A stretch of 64,000 bases of DNA from Clostridia bacterium (lineage in GTDB: Bacteria > Bacillota > Clostridia > Oscillospirales > CAG-272), in contig JAFTKJ010000038.1 of the NCBI GenBank assembly GCA_017453305.1, forward strand, positions 1 through 64,000, written 5' to 3'. The notes beneath the pieces were generated by a model that was not told the DNA's origin, made no database searches, and saw only the letters and a program-made list of their open reading frames with translations. Of the stretch, positions 17,066 to 26,627 are shown piece after piece. The first letter of the stretch is position 1; each line of letters starts with the position of its first letter. Both the position numbers and the translations under genes were made by a program.

Positions 17066-19789
17066 ATGAACGAAAAGAATGCAAAATGGCATCAGATGGC
17101 TCCTGACGCCGTCTGTCAACAATTGCATACCAATGCCGCCTGTGGGATTTCCCGCAAGGCGGCTCGTTCTCGTTGTAAAAGGGATGGTGCCAATACGCTC
17201 TTTGATGTCTCCACGGGCACGTGGAAGCGGCATTTGCGTGCCGTTTTGTGTGATCCTGCCATTCTTTTACTACTTTTTTGCACTTTGATGACTGCAACTC
17301 TCACCAACCCCATGCAAGGGCTTGCCGTGTGCTTGCTCCTTGCTGTGTGTGTTGGGGCGTTCGTATACGTTCTATACAGATACTATAAGGATGAAAAACG
17401 AGTAGCTGAGTACCGTATTCCGCGCGTGCACGTTCTGCGCGAGGGCAAACTACTCGCGGTCTCGGCACGGCGCGTGGTCAGGGGGGATATCCTGCTTTTG
17501 CGTGAGGGGGATATCGTCCCGTGCGATTGCCGCCTTTTGCGGGGAGAGCAATTGCGTGTGTTGACGCTGATGCCAAGCGACGGCGGAAAAGCCGTTTATA
17601 CAGAGCTTTCCAAAAATGCCGATATCGTCTATCCCTATGGGAGCGACGTTTCAGCCCCGAAAATTGAAAATATGCTCTTCGGCGGCTCCGAGATCCTCTC
17701 GGGCGAGGCGTATGCCGTTGCAGTTGCCGTTGGGGAGCACTCTTATCTTGGTGCCATGCAGGTGTTTGAATTACCGGAGGAAAGCACAGGAAAAGCGCCG
17801 GAACTCAACAAAGGGTTGCAAAAGCTGTTGCGCGCCTATGGAGTAGTTATGCTGATTCTTCTCCTGCTCTTTACGGTCATCGGTTTGTTCACGCAAACGC
17901 AGGAGACGGGAATCATGGAGCTCTTTTTGCCGCTGTGCGTGTTGTGTGCCGCCGCATCTCCCGCATTGCTTTCATTGTATGTGGATTGGATCCGCTTGTG
18001 CGGACGTGACGAATGCATGCGCTCGTCCTTGACAGAAAACCGCGCAGTAATCAAATCCGAGCGCGCTATGGAGCGTCTTTCGCAAGCGACGGATCTGTTT
18101 GTTATCGGCAGACGAGGCCTGAGCGACGGCGTTTTGCATTTTTACGGTGCTTCTATCGGCGGAAGAGAATATCTCGCCACAGCCGAACAACTACAAACGG
18201 ATCTGCAGACATTGTGCGAAGCCTTCGCACTTCGACGCATGGCTGATGCCATGGCGCTTTCAACCGACCTCATCGGTAAAGCCGAGGAGGATGCCGCGTT
18301 TCTTTCCGAATTGCGCGCGGCAAGTGGATTTGACGAAGCTGCCATGCGCGTGCGCTTAAAACGGGTGAGCCTTTCAGAGGAAGCAACGACTCCTGAAGAA
18401 TGCGTTGCTATTGATGTACAAATGCGTGAAACTGCATTCCGTCTCTGCTTTTCTCAAAAGATCTCTTTGATTGATTCTTGCTCGTACTATGAGGAGGGGG
18501 ACAGACTTTGTACCACCTCTTTCGAGCTTCGCACCGCATTTTACGACTTTTATCACGCATACACAAAGGCAGGATGCCGTGTGGAGATCGTTGCGCGAGA
18601 GCATCCCGGGCAAGGGATGGCTCTCGTCGGTATCGTCGCCTTGCGCGAGGAGGTTAGCGAGGTTCTGCCGCCTCTTTGCAACACGCTTGCGCAAAACGGC
18701 GTTCGCACTTGCTTCTTTATCACAGAAGACCTCAACGCGGCGCAATGTTATGCTAATGCGTGCAAGCTCCCTGCGGAGCGCATTTGTCGCTCGACAGAGC
18801 ATCCGCACCTGACCGAGGATCTGTTGCGTTCCTATCACGTTTTCCTCGGCTTTCCAAGGGCAGAGATCGCAAAGCTTTTGACAACGCTGCGACAAGAGGG
18901 ACGCCGTGTTGCCGTTTTGGGTGGACATGCGAAGGATATCTGCTTTTTGAACGCTTCGTATCTGATGCTTGCGTGCGATGCGATCGAAGCGGAGATGGAG
19001 GATGAGTCTGCCGCAATCGAGCATTGGCAAGCAGATGGCAGGGAAGAGAGCCAAAATGCCTCCCAAGCCGTGCGACGCCACGCCGACGTGATCCTGCCGC
19101 GCGCGCGTGCTCATACGGGCGGTGTTGCCGCCGTGACACAAGCGTTTTTGCTCTGCCGTACCGTCGGTGTCCGCACGCGGTTGTTTTTGACCTTTTTGAC
19201 CGTCTCACAGCTGATGCGCCTGCTTCTTACCGCGCTCGCGGTCTGCACGGGTGTCGGGCTGATACAAGCCGTTCCCATGATGCTGTTCAGCTTTTTGACC
19301 GAGGCGGCGGTGTTGGCTTTGATCGCAAGCGTTTCCATTCCAAAGCAACGTCTGACCGATGCATCTTCCGCCGATGGAGGCTTCCTTTTGCGGACTCTTA
19401 CGGCAAAGGGGACTTGGGTACCGATCGTCGCTTCGACAACACTTACGGTGCTCTATACGATCATTTGGGTTTGGTGCGGCGTTATGACCCACGAATGTGC
19501 GGTTTCTTTGTTGGCACTTTCGCTTTTCTTGGGGCAGCTGACTGCAGCGGCTGTTCTGCTCCTACAAACAAAATCACGCATCACGTCTTTGCGTGCAGTA
19601 GTACCGTTCCTCGTTCTTTTGCTCCTTGCACTCATTGCACTCCTCCTATCCATTCTTTTCAAAGGCGTTTCCGCCGTGACGGGGCTTGGCATATGGAGTC
19701 TGCTTTCGGCACTTTCCTTGCCGATTTTGCCGCTTTCGTACCTGCTTTCTTACTTTTTGTGTGTTTTTTTGGGGCGGACAGCCAAGTAA
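17066..19789 (+). CDS. Catalytically degenerate P-type ATPase-like protein
   Basis: 907 residues with the full architecture of a P2-type cation pump. An N-domain (about 10-55) and TM1-2 (64-105) precede the A-domain (RVHVLREGKLLAVSARRVVRGDIL, 120-143). TM3-4 (255-305), P/N domains (330-690) and about six C-terminal helices (700-903) follow. Every catalytic signature is changed: TGES is MPSD (169-172), PEGL is PALL (299-302), DKTGTLT is IGRRGLS (347-353), DPPR is REEV (527-530), and GDGxND is GGHAKD (619-624). The frame is open and AAGGAG precedes the ATG, so it is not a decaying gene in the usual sense. It follows the ClpE-like gene by 15 bases. The role is unknown; a non-pumping scaffold or regulator is my inference. 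Confidence 0.85.
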   Translation: MNEKNAKWHQMAPDAVCQQLHTNAACGISRKAARSRCKRDGANTLFDVSTGTWKRHLRAVLCDPAILLLLFCTLMTATLTNPMQGLAVCLLLAVCVGAFVYVLYRYYKDEKRVAEYRIPRVHVLREGKLLAVSARRVVRGDILLLREGDIVPCDCRLLRGEQLRVLTLMPSDGGKAVYTELSKNADIVYPYGSDVSAPKIENMLFGGSEILSGEAYAVAVAVGEHSYLGAMQVFELPEESTGKAPELNKGLQKLLRAYGVVMLILLLLFTVIGLFTQTQETGIMELFLPLCVLCAAASPALLSLYVDWIRLCGRDECMRSSLTENRAVIKSERAMERLSQATDLFVIGRRGLSDGVLHFYGASIGGREYLATAEQLQTDLQTLCEAFALRRMADAMALSTDLIGKAEEDAAFLSELRAASGFDEAAMRVRLKRVSLSEEATTPEECVAIDVQMRETAFRLCFSQKISLIDSCSYYEEGDRLCTTSFELRTAFYDFYHAYTKAGCRVEIVAREHPGQGMALVGIVALREEVSEVLPPLCNTLAQNGVRTCFFITEDLNAAQCYANACKLPAERICRSTEHPHLTEDLLRSYHVFLGFPRAEIAKLLTTLRQEGRRVAVLGGHAKDICFLNASYLMLACDAIEAEMEDESAAIEHWQADGREESQNASQAVRRHADVILPRARAHTGGVAAVTQAFLLCRTVGVRTRLFLTFLTVSQLMRLLLTALAVCTGVGLIQAVPMMLFSFLTEAAVLALIASVSIPKQRLTDASSADGGFLLRTLTAKGTWVPIVASTTLTVLYTIIWVWCGVMTHECAVSLLALSLFLGQLTAAAVLLLQTKSRITSLRAVVPFLVLLLLALIALLLSILFKGVSAVTGLGIWSLLSALSLPILPLSYLLSYFLCVFLGRTAK

Positions 19790-19845
19790 GCCCCACTTTT
19801 TGCATACAATAGCGTATAGACGCTTTGGAAGAGAGGAATCAACTG

Positions 19846-20139
19846 ATGAAACGATGCAGTACGGCAGATTTGCGAAGATTGGAGATCATCAATCTTTGCG
19901 ACGGAACACGCCTGGGGTGCGCCTCCGACTTTGAATTTGACAAGGAGGACGCAAGAATTCTCGCGCTGGTGATATCGGGAAGCGACGGAATTTTTGGAGT
20001 GGGCAGGGAGGATGATATCATCATCCCGTGGCATAAGATCGAGTGCTTTGGCGAGGACACCATTCTCGTGCGCCTTTCAAGCACAGATCTTTCCTGTTGC
20101 CTGTGCCCACGCCCAAAACGAAAAGGTTTTCACTTCTGA
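19846..20139 (+). CDS. YlmC/YmxH family PRC-barrel protein
   Basis: 97 residues from the ATG at 19846 (GAGAGG 9 bases upstream; an earlier ATG at 19825 overlaps that region). The N-terminal LRRLEIINLCDGTRLGCASDFEFD and the later IIPWHKIECFGEDTILV are typical of the small PRC-barrel proteins annotated YlmC/YmxH in spore-formers, where a role in sporulation has been suggested but not defined. The C-terminus ends in a Cys/Pro/Lys-rich segment. It sits between the degenerate ATPase and rpsB. Confidence 0.8.
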   Translation: MKRCSTADLRRLEIINLCDGTRLGCASDFEFDKEDARILALVISGSDGIFGVGREDDIIIPWHKIECFGEDTILVRLSSTDLSCCLCPRPKRKGFHF

Positions 20140-20173
20140 ATTGTAAAAAAAATGTAAACTTACAAAATGCTAC

Positions 20174-20202
20174 TTGCAAAACAGAATATAATATGATATA
20201 AT
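20174..20202 (+). promoter_or_regulatory. SigA promoter for rpsB-tsf
   Basis: TTGCAA at 20174-20179 and TATAAT at 20197-20202 with a 17-base spacer. The predicted start near 20209 leaves a leader of about 120 bases. Confidence 0.75.
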
Positions 20203-20208
20203 AATAAA

Positions 20209-20329
20209 GCTTGCGCGGAGAGCGCAGGAAATATAATACACACATCGGACGAGCGTTGCATCGGTGCCGCAAAAGCGGTTTTTGGCAACTGCGTTGCGAT
20301 GGTGGAAAAAACCGAAGGAGGACATTAAA
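20209..20329 (+). promoter_or_regulatory. Structured 5' leader of rpsB
   Basis: About 120 bases of untranslated RNA. CCGC-AAAA-GCGG (20267-20278) is followed by TTTTT (20279-20283), like a small terminator. It is nested in an outer GTTGC/GCAAC pair (20255-20259 with 20285-20289), and TGCGC/GCGCA forms another stem near 20211-20226. Ribosomal protein operons are often autoregulated through such leaders; assignment to a known class is not possible by eye. Confidence 0.45.
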
Positions 20330-21073
20330 ATGTCTGTTATTTCTATCAAGCAGCTGCTTGAAGCAGGTGTTCACTTTGGACACCACACCAGAAGATGGAA
20401 CCCCAAAATGCAGGAGTACATCTTCACCGAGAGAAATGGTATCTATATCATTGACCTCCAGAAGACCGTAAAGAAGTTTGACGAGGCTTACAACTTTGTT
20501 CGTGAGCTTTCCGAAAACAACGGCACCATGCTGTTCATCGGAACCAAGAAGCAGGCTGCCGAGGCAATTAAGGAAGAGGCTACCCGTTGCGGCATGTACT
20601 ATGTAAACGTACGTTGGCCCGGCGGTATGATGACCAACTTCAAGACCATCAAGAGATCCATCAACCGTCTCAACGACCTGTACAAGATGCAGGAGGATGG
20701 CACCTTTGATCTGCTTCCCAAGAAGGAAGTTGCAACCATGCAGAAGGAAATCTTTGACCTTGAGAAGAGCTACGGCGGTATCAAGACCATGGAGAGACTC
20801 CCCGATGCAGTGTTCATCGTAGACCCCAAGAAGGAAAGAAACGCAGTTCTCGAGGCTAAGAAGCTCGGTATTCCGGTTATCGCAATCGTTGATACCAACT
20901 GCGATCCCGACGATGCTGATTACGTAATCCCCGGCAACGACGACGCTATCCGCGCTATCAAGCTGATCTCCTCCGCACTGGCAGACGCCATCATCGAGGG
21001 TAAGCAGGGCGACGAGCAGGCAGCAACCGAAGAGGCTCCCGCAGCTGAGGTTGAGACTGCTGACGCAGAGTAA
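20330..21073 (+). CDS. rpsB: 30S ribosomal protein S2
   Basis: 247 residues. The start is the ATG at 20330 after GGAGGAC. Family motifs include [19 protein letters not shown] near the N-terminus, [25 protein letters not shown], and the C-terminal nucleotide-like fold [33 protein letters not shown]. The last 20 residues are acidic and Ala-rich. S2 binds the 30S body near S1/S3 sites. It is followed 25 bases later by tsf, the universal order. Confidence 0.98.
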   Translation: MSVISIKQLLEAGVHFGHHTRRWNPKMQEYIFTERNGIYIIDLQKTVKKFDEAYNFVRELSENNGTMLFIGTKKQAAEAIKEEATRCGMYYVNVRWPGGMMTNFKTIKRSINRLNDLYKMQEDGTFDLLPKKEVATMQKEIFDLEKSYGGIKTMERLPDAVFIVDPKKERNAVLEAKKLGIPVIAIVDTNCDPDDADYVIPGNDDAIRAIKLISSALADAIIEGKQGDEQAATEEAPAAEVETADAE

Positions 21074-21098
21074 TTTCATCTTTTTGGAGGAATTAAAA

Positions 21099-22022
21099 AT
21101 GGCTAATATTACAGCAAAAGACGTAGCAGAGCTCCGTAAGAGAACCGGTATTGGTATGATGGAGTGCAAGAAGGCTTTGGTTGATGCAAACGGCGACATG
21201 GATGCCGCAATCAAGATCCTTCGTGAAAAGGGCGAACTCAAGGCAGAGTCCAAGATGGCTACCAGAATCGCAGCAGACGGTATCGTTTCTATCCTCAAGG
21301 ACGGCGACGTAACCGCTATGATCGAGGTGAACTCCGAGACCGACTTCGTTGCTAAGAACGAGACCTTCAAGGAATTCGTAAACGAGCTGCTCAAGCTCAT
21401 CATCGATCAGAAGCCCGCAGATATCGACGCGCTCATGGCTTGCAAGTATGACGCAGAGATGGACGTTGAGGCAAAGATGAAGGAAATGATCTTCAAGATC
21501 GGCGAAAAGCTCACCATCCGTCGTTTCGTAATCGTAAACGGTGTTACCAGCACCTATATCCACGGCACCGGCTCCATCGGTGTTATCGCTAAGTTCGAGA
21601 CCAACGTTGCAGATCATCCCGATTTCGCCGCATTTGCAAAGAACATCGCTCTGCAGATCGGCGCATATCCCACGCCTTACCTCTCTCGCGAGCAGGTTCC
21701 CGCTTCCGTTCTGGAAGAGGAGAAGAACATTCTTCTGGCACAGATCGCAAACGATCCCGCAAACGCAAAGAAGCCCGAGCAGATCAAGCTGAAGATGGTA
21801 GAGGGTCGTATCTCCAAGTTCTACGACAACAACTGCCTGGTTGACATGACCTACGTTAAGGACGAGGACATGAAGGTTGGTCAGTATGTAAAGGCTGCCG
21901 CTAAGGAAATGGGTGGCGAGATCGCTATCGTTGATTTCTATCGCTTCGAGAAGGGCGAAGGCATCCAGAAGAGAGAAGAGAACTTTGCTGACGAAATCGC
22001 AAAGATGACCGCAGGAAAGTAA
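21099..22022 (+). CDS. tsf: Translation elongation factor Ts
   Basis: 307 residues. Nucleotide exchange factor for EF-Tu. The N-terminal UBA-like domain is ITAKDVAELRKRTGIGMMECKKAL. The core carries the EF-Tu contact TDFVAKNETF. The start is the ATG at 21099 with GGAGG 8 bases before it. A strong terminator follows at 22042. Confidence 0.98.
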   Translation: MANITAKDVAELRKRTGIGMMECKKALVDANGDMDAAIKILREKGELKAESKMATRIAADGIVSILKDGDVTAMIEVNSETDFVAKNETFKEFVNELLKLIIDQKPADIDALMACKYDAEMDVEAKMKEMIFKIGEKLTIRRFVIVNGVTSTYIHGTGSIGVIAKFETNVADHPDFAAFAKNIALQIGAYPTPYLSREQVPASVLEEEKNILLAQIANDPANAKKPEQIKLKMVEGRISKFYDNNCLVDMTYVKDEDMKVGQYVKAAAKEMGGEIAIVDFYRFEKGEGIQKREENFADEIAKMTAGK

Positions 22023-22041
22023 TCCTTTTAACCGAATACAC

Positions 22042-22075
22042 AAGGGCGAGTCCATACGGATTCGCCCTTTTTTAC
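22042..22075 (+). terminator. Rho-independent terminator of rpsB-tsf
   Basis: A 12-pair stem (22042-22053 with 22058-22069, one wobble pair) with loop ATAC, followed by a T-run. Confidence 0.9.
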
Positions 22076-22080
22076 TTCAA

Positions 22081-22107
22081 AAAAGCCACGCAACTGCGTG
22101 GCTTTTG
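22081..22107 (-). terminator. Rho-independent terminator of tig-clpP-clpX
   Basis: GCCACGCA/TGCGTGGC stem with an ACT loop, flanked by A-runs and T-runs. It faces the tsf terminator, so the two convergent units are insulated; it lies just past the clpX stop. Confidence 0.85.
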
Positions 22108-22121
22108 TTGATGCATTTATC

Positions 22122-23429
22122 TTATTTCAAAACATAGATCGGTTTTCCTTCACCGCGAATGCATTCGGGGGTGATCTCCACCTCGGTAATATCCGAACGG
22201 GAGGGAACCTCGTACATGATTTCAGTCATTGCGTTTTCCAGAATGGAACGCAGACCGCGTGCACCCGTGTTGCGCTCCAGGGCGAGCGTTGCCACAGCAT
22301 CCAATGCCTCGGGGGTGAACTTCAAGGTGACACCGTCCATTTCAAACAGCTTTTCGTATTGCTTGACAAGCGAGCTGCGAGGCTCGGTCAAAATACGGAT
22401 CAGTGCCGTTTTGTCAAGATCATTGAGAGGAACAATGACGGGAATTCGACCAACCAGCTCGGGGATCAGACCGAACTTGACAATATCGTGCGGAACAACG
22501 TCGCGGAATACGCCGCTGTCCTTGCGCTCCGCCTTGGTTTTGATCTCGCCGCCAAAGCCGATGGTCTGGTTGCCCTTGCGTTTTTGGATCATTTGCTCCA
22601 AGCCGTCAAACGCGCCGCCGCAGATGAACAGAATGTTCTGCGTGTTGATCTGAATAAACTCCTGGTTCGGGTGCTTGCGTCCGCCTTGAGGGGGAACGTT
22701 GGAAACGGTGCCCTCCAGGATCTTCAACAGTGCCTGCTGAACGCCTTCGCCCGATACGTCACGGGTAATGGAACGGTTTTCGCTTTTGCGCGAGATCTTG
22801 TCAATCTCGTCAATGTAGATGATTCCGCGCTCGGCAAGCTCAATGTCGTAGTCTGCTGCCTGGATCAAACGCAAAAGAATATTTTCTACGTCCTCACCAA
22901 CGTATCCCGCCTCGGTCAAGGTGGTGGCGTCGGCAATCGCAAAGGGGACCTTCAAGGTCTTTGCCAGCGTTTGTGCAAGATAGGTCTTACCAACGCCGGT
23001 GGGACCGATCAGAAGGACGTTGCTTTTTTGCAGCTCGATCTCGTTTTCGTCAGTAGCAGGAAGTTCCTGCTGCTGCTTCTTTTTTGATTTTCCCTTAGCA
23101 GGCTTTTTTTGTTGCATGGTCAAAATACGCTTGTAGTGGTTGTAGACCGCAACCGAGAGCGCAACCTTTGCCTCGTCCTGACCTATGACGTAGCGATCCA
23201 GGCTCTCCTTGATCTGCATGGGGCGGGGAAGCTCCGAAAGGGAAAGATTTTCAATGCTATGATCCTCCAAGGTCGTCTCGGAGATCAGCTCCTGGCATGC
23301 TTCTACGCAAAAATCGCAGATATAAACGCCCGTGGGGGAAGGGATCAAAAAGTTTGCCTGGTGCTCGTTTCTTCCACAAAAAGAGCAATGGCGCAGCTTT
23401 TCGTCGTTTGAGTTTGTTCTGTTTGCCAT
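22122..23429 (-). CDS. clpX: ATP-dependent Clp protease ATPase subunit ClpX
   Basis: 435 residues. Unfoldase that feeds ClpP. The N-terminal zinc-binding dimer domain has Cys15, Cys18, Cys38 and Cys41. Walker A is [15 protein letters not shown], Walker B is [10 protein letters not shown], the pore loop is AGYVGEDVE, and the ClpP-docking IGF-type loop is [11 protein letters not shown] lysine-rich insert ([15 protein letters not shown]) precedes the AAA+ core. Last gene of tig-clpP-clpX. Confidence 0.98.
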   Translation of the reverse strand: MANRTNSNDEKLRHCSFCGRNEHQANFLIPSPTGVYICDFCVEACQELISETTLEDHSIENLSLSELPRPMQIKESLDRYVIGQDEAKVALSVAVYNHYKRILTMQQKKPAKGKSKKKQQQELPATDENEIELQKSNVLLIGPTGVGKTYLAQTLAKTLKVPFAIADATTLTEAGYVGEDVENILLRLIQAADYDIELAERGIIYIDEIDKISRKSENRSITRDVSGEGVQQALLKILEGTVSNVPPQGGRKHPNQEFIQINTQNILFICGGAFDGLEQMIQKRKGNQTIGFGGEIKTKAERKDSGVFRDVVPHDIVKFGLIPELVGRIPVIVPLNDLDKTALIRILTEPRSSLVKQYEKLFEMDGVTLKFTPEALDAVATLALERNTGARGLRSILENAMTEIMYEVPSRSDITEVEITPECIRGEGKPIYVLK

Positions 23430-23460
23430 GAATGTGAGATAAAACCTTTCTAAAGATATA

Positions 23461-24072
23461 TCAAGGACGTTTGGTAAGGATCTTATCGATCAAGCCGTAC
23501 TCCAGCGCTTCCTGCGCGGTCATATAGTTGTCACGGTCGGTATCCTTTTCGATGATCTCAAGGGGCTTACCGGTGTTTTGCGCCAGGATCTCATTGAGTT
23601 GAGCCTTGATGCGCAAGATCTGCTTTGCCTGGATCTCGATGTCGGTTGCCTGACCCTTAGCACCGCCCAAGGGCTGATGGATCATGACCTCGCTGTGGGG
23701 GAGTGCAAATCTTTTGCCCTTGGTACCGGAGGAAAGCAGGAATGCACCCATGCTTGCCGCCATACCGATGCAAATGGTGGAAACGTCGCACTTAATAAAA
23801 TTCATGGTGTCATAAATCGCCATACCTGCGGTTACGCTGCCGCCGGGAGAGTTGATATAAAAGGAAATGTCCTTGTCGGGATCCTGCGCTTCCAAAAACA
23901 GCATCTGCGCCACTACAAGGGAAGCGGTGGTGTCGTTGACCTCATCAGAGAGGAAGATGACGCGGTCGTTGAGCAAACGGGAAAAGATATCGTAGGAGCG
24001 CTCTCCACGGTTGGTCTGCTCCACCACAACGGGGACCAATGCATCTTTTACGTAATTTTTAGGATCAAACAT
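23461..24072 (-). CDS. clpP: ATP-dependent Clp protease proteolytic subunit ClpP
   Basis: 203 residues. Serine protease of the Clp complex with catalytic triad Ser107 (GMAASMGA), His132 (MIHQPLGG) and probably Asp181 (DTDRDNYM). The [17 protein letters not shown] segment is the oxyanion/substrate strand. It lies 31 bases upstream of clpX and 78 downstream of tig on the minus strand. Confidence 0.98.
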   Translation of the reverse strand: MFDPKNYVKDALVPVVVEQTNRGERSYDIFSRLLNDRVIFLSDEVNDTTASLVVAQMLFLEAQDPDKDISFYINSPGGSVTAGMAIYDTMNFIKCDVSTICIGMAASMGAFLLSSGTKGKRFALPHSEVMIHQPLGGAKGQATDIEIQAKQILRIKAQLNEILAQNTGKPLEIIEKDTDRDNYMTAQEALEYGLIDKILTKRP

Positions 24073-24150
24073 AATACATACCTCTTTTCTGTGAAATGAT
24101 GAACCGGAAATAGCAAAAGCAACTTCCGGTTCAGATAAAATAAACAGTTC

Positions 24151-25428
24151 TTACTTTACGATTGCCTTTTCTTTTACAAGATCCATTGCCTTCTTAACTT
24201 TCATATCTTCAGCAATCGAATCCTCGGGAATCAGCTCGCGAACCTTTTCAACCTCCATCTGGTACTCGTCGGCAATGCGCTTGTACTCAGCGTTGATCTC
24301 GGTCTTGGTAGCCTTGAGCTTTTCAGCCTTTGCAATCTTTTCAAGTGCCAGTCTGAGCTTGACCTGCTTTTCAGCCTGAGGTCTGAGCTGCTCACGGAGC
24401 TTATCCAGATCCAAGCCGGTGTATTGGAAGTAGGTCTTCAGATCCAAGCCCTGCATACGCAGACGGTTGTCGTAGTCACGTACAAAGTTCTCGGTTTCAG
24501 CTACAAACATAGCCTCGGGAATGTCAGCCTGCAATTTTTCAATCAGCGCGTCGAGAATTGCGGTCTCAAAACGGCTGTCTGCCTCGGTTTCATGTCTCTT
24601 AGCAATTTTTGCCTTGACGTCGGCACGATATTCATCCATGGTATCAAATTCGGAAACGTCCTTTGCAAAGTCGTCATCCAGCTCGGGAAGCTCGATGTGC
24701 TTGATCTTAAGGATCTGCGTCTTGAAGACTGCAGCCTTGCCTGCAAGCTCCTTTGCATGATACTCGGTGGGGAAGGTAACGTTTACGTCAAAGTCCTCGC
24801 CGATCTTATGACCGACGATTTCTTCCTCAAAGCCGGGAATGAAATTGCCGGAGCCGAGCTTAAGGGGATAGTCCTCGCCCTTGCCGCCTTCAAAAGCAAC
24901 ACCGTCAACAAAGCCCTCGTAATTGATGTTGCAAACGTCGCCCATTACAGCTGCCTCGTCGGTAACCTCAATCTCACGGGAGTTGCGCTCGCGCACCATG
25001 TTGATTTCGTTTTCAACCTCTTCGTCGGTAACTTCTGCAACGTTCTTCTCAGCCTCAATGCCAAGGTAGCCCTCAATCTTTACAGTGGGCTTAACAGAAA
25101 CCTTTGCAGACATTACAAGACCGTTATCATCAATGGAAACGATATCAAACTCGGGCTGGCCAACCATATCCAGCTTGGATTCCTTCAATGCTTCGTCAAA
25201 AGCATCGGGAAGAACCTCGTTTACAGCATCTTCGTAGAAAAAGCCCTTACCGTACATCTTTTCGATGACAGAGCGGGGAGCCTTACCCTTGCGGAAGCCG
25301 GGAACGGAAATTTTGCCTACCTGTTTGCGGTAAGCGTTGGAAACTGCCTTATCAAAGGTAGCCTTATCAACCGAGAATTCCAGCTTGTATACGCTCTTTT
25401 CGGCTTTTTCGGATTTGATCAAACTCAT
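24151..25428 (-). CDS. tig: Trigger factor
   Basis: 425 residues. Ribosome-bound chaperone and prolyl isomerase. The ribosome-binding signature is GFRKGKAPRSVIEK. The FKBP-like domain spans about 155-245 (VMGDVCNINYEGFVDGVAFEGGKGEDYPLKLGSGNFIPGFEEEIVG). A helical C-terminal arm follows. It heads the tig-clpP-clpX unit behind its own promoter. Confidence 0.97.
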   Translation of the reverse strand: MSLIKSEKAEKSVYKLEFSVDKATFDKAVSNAYRKQVGKISVPGFRKGKAPRSVIEKMYGKGFFYEDAVNEVLPDAFDEALKESKLDMVGQPEFDIVSIDDNGLVMSAKVSVKPTVKIEGYLGIEAEKNVAEVTDEEVENEINMVRERNSREIEVTDEAAVMGDVCNINYEGFVDGVAFEGGKGEDYPLKLGSGNFIPGFEEEIVGHKIGEDFDVNVTFPTEYHAKELAGKAAVFKTQILKIKHIELPELDDDFAKDVSEFDTMDEYRADVKAKIAKRHETEADSRFETAILDALIEKLQADIPEAMFVAETENFVRDYDNRLRMQGLDLKTYFQYTGLDLDKLREQLRPQAEKQVKLRLALEKIAKAEKLKATKTEINAEYKRIADEYQMEVEKVRELIPEDSIAEDMKVKKAMDLVKEKAIVK

Positions 25429-25477
25429 TTTTAAAGTCCTCCAAAATTATATGGTGATTTTTTTACATACAATCTAT

Positions 25478-25506
25478 ATTTTATAATTTTTTTTGCGTTT
25501 TGTCAA
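25478..25506 (-). promoter_or_regulatory. SigA promoter for tig-clpP-clpX
   Basis: Minus strand TTGACA (25506-25501), 17-base spacer, TAAAAT (25483-25478). Confidence 0.75.
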
Positions 25507-25542
25507 TAGTTTTTTTGAAATTTCATCCATTTTATTTTATTT

Positions 25543-26265
25543 TTAATGTAATTTAATCAGATACGGAGTGAAATTCAGATAATCCGCGGCGCAAAGAACA
25601 AAATCAATGCCCTCATAGTTCAGCGTGCGCGGGGCATAATAAGCGCCGTGGATGTGCCCGAAGTAGCAGGTCGCAATGCCGTACTCGTGTAACACGTCCA
25701 AAATCTCACGGCAGACAAAATCACCCCAAACGGGCGGAAAATGCAAAAAGATCAAAATTTGCTTTTCGCTTTCGTTTTGCAGCTTTTTTGCCTCGGCAAG
25801 ACTCAGTCGAAGTCTGCCCACCTCGCGGTTGACAATGCGGGAATAATCCACCTCGCCAACGGTGTTTTGTTGAGATTCCTCCACAAACCATCCTCGCGTA
25901 CCGCACACGATACATTCGTCCAACTCGTACGCGTTGTTGTAAAGGATCTGCAACGTATCCAGATGGTGTTCCTCAAAAAAAGCCTTCATTTTGGTTGCGG
26001 TTGCCCACCAAAAGTCGTGATTCCCTTTTCCAATCAGCTTTTTTCCGGGCAGGGAATTCAAAAAGCGAAGATCCTCCAAGGAGTCCTCCAGCTTCAAACT
26101 CCAGGAGATATCACCGGGAATGATGACCGTATCCTCATCCGACACGACAGCACGCCAGCGTTGCTCGATTTTGGGGATATAATTGGTCCAGCGAGAGCCG
26201 AATTTTTCCATGGATTTGCTTCCGTCGGAAGACAAATGCAGATCTGCAATAACAAAAAGCGCCAT
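25543..26265 (-). CDS. Calcineurin-like metallophosphoesterase
   Basis: 240 residues from the ATG at 26265, which has a near-perfect AAAGGAGG site; a longer frame exists but is not needed. The two-metal site is visible: DLH near the start, GDISW, GKGNHDFWW, a later His region, and GHIHG close to the C-terminus. Family members hydrolyse phosphodiesters or phosphomonoesters. Clostridial relatives are uncharacterised, so no substrate is proposed. No neighbour shares its strand closely. Confidence 0.88.
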   Translation of the reverse strand: MALFVIADLHLSSDGSKSMEKFGSRWTNYIPKIEQRWRAVVSDEDTVIIPGDISWSLKLEDSLEDLRFLNSLPGKKLIGKGNHDFWWATATKMKAFFEEHHLDTLQILYNNAYELDECIVCGTRGWFVEESQQNTVGEVDYSRIVNREVGRLRLSLAEAKKLQNESEKQILIFLHFPPVWGDFVCREILDVLHEYGIATCYFGHIHGAYYAPRTLNYEGIDFVLCAADYLNFTPYLIKLH

Positions 26266-26366
26266 AAGGATACCTCCTTTCCTAGGGTATAAAAGCATTT
26301 CGTTTGGGTATTCTAAAGTGTGCGAGGGTAAATTGCCGTTCGCAAACAAAGCATAGGGGGAGACGA

Positions 26367-26567
26367 ATGATGATGGAAGATAAGAAATACGAAGGTGGCT
26401 GCGGTAGCGGCTGTAAGCATATCAAGGGGATCAAGTGCAACGTACAGAACTGTTATTACCACGATTGCGACACCTATTGTACCGCAAAGGAGATCGCAGT
26501 AGGTCCCAACAACGCACACAGCTCCGGGGAAACGCTTTGCGCTACCTTTAAGCCGAAGGAAAACTGA
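26367..26567 (+). CDS. DUF1540 cysteine-rich small protein
   Basis: 66 residues from the ATG run at 26367 (GGGGGAGA upstream). It is dominated by cysteines (GCGSGCKHIKGIKCNVQNCYYHDCDTYCTAKEI), the pattern of DUF1540, and ends SSGETLCATF. Metal binding is likely; function is unknown. It is monocistronic and ends in a perfect terminator palindrome. Confidence 0.85.
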   Translation: MMMEDKKYEGGCGSGCKHIKGIKCNVQNCYYHDCDTYCTAKEIAVGPNNAHSSGETLCATFKPKEN

Positions 26568-26587
26568 CCTTCACCCCTTTTTGGGGA

Positions 26588-26617
26588 GGCATTGCCGCAT
26601 GCGGCAATGCCTTTTTT
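26588..26617 (+). terminator. Terminator of DUF1540 gene
   Basis: A perfect 24-base palindrome (26588-26611) followed by six T. It also lies just beyond the thrC stop on the other strand. Confidence 0.85.
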
Positions 26618-26627
26618 ACATGCGGTA

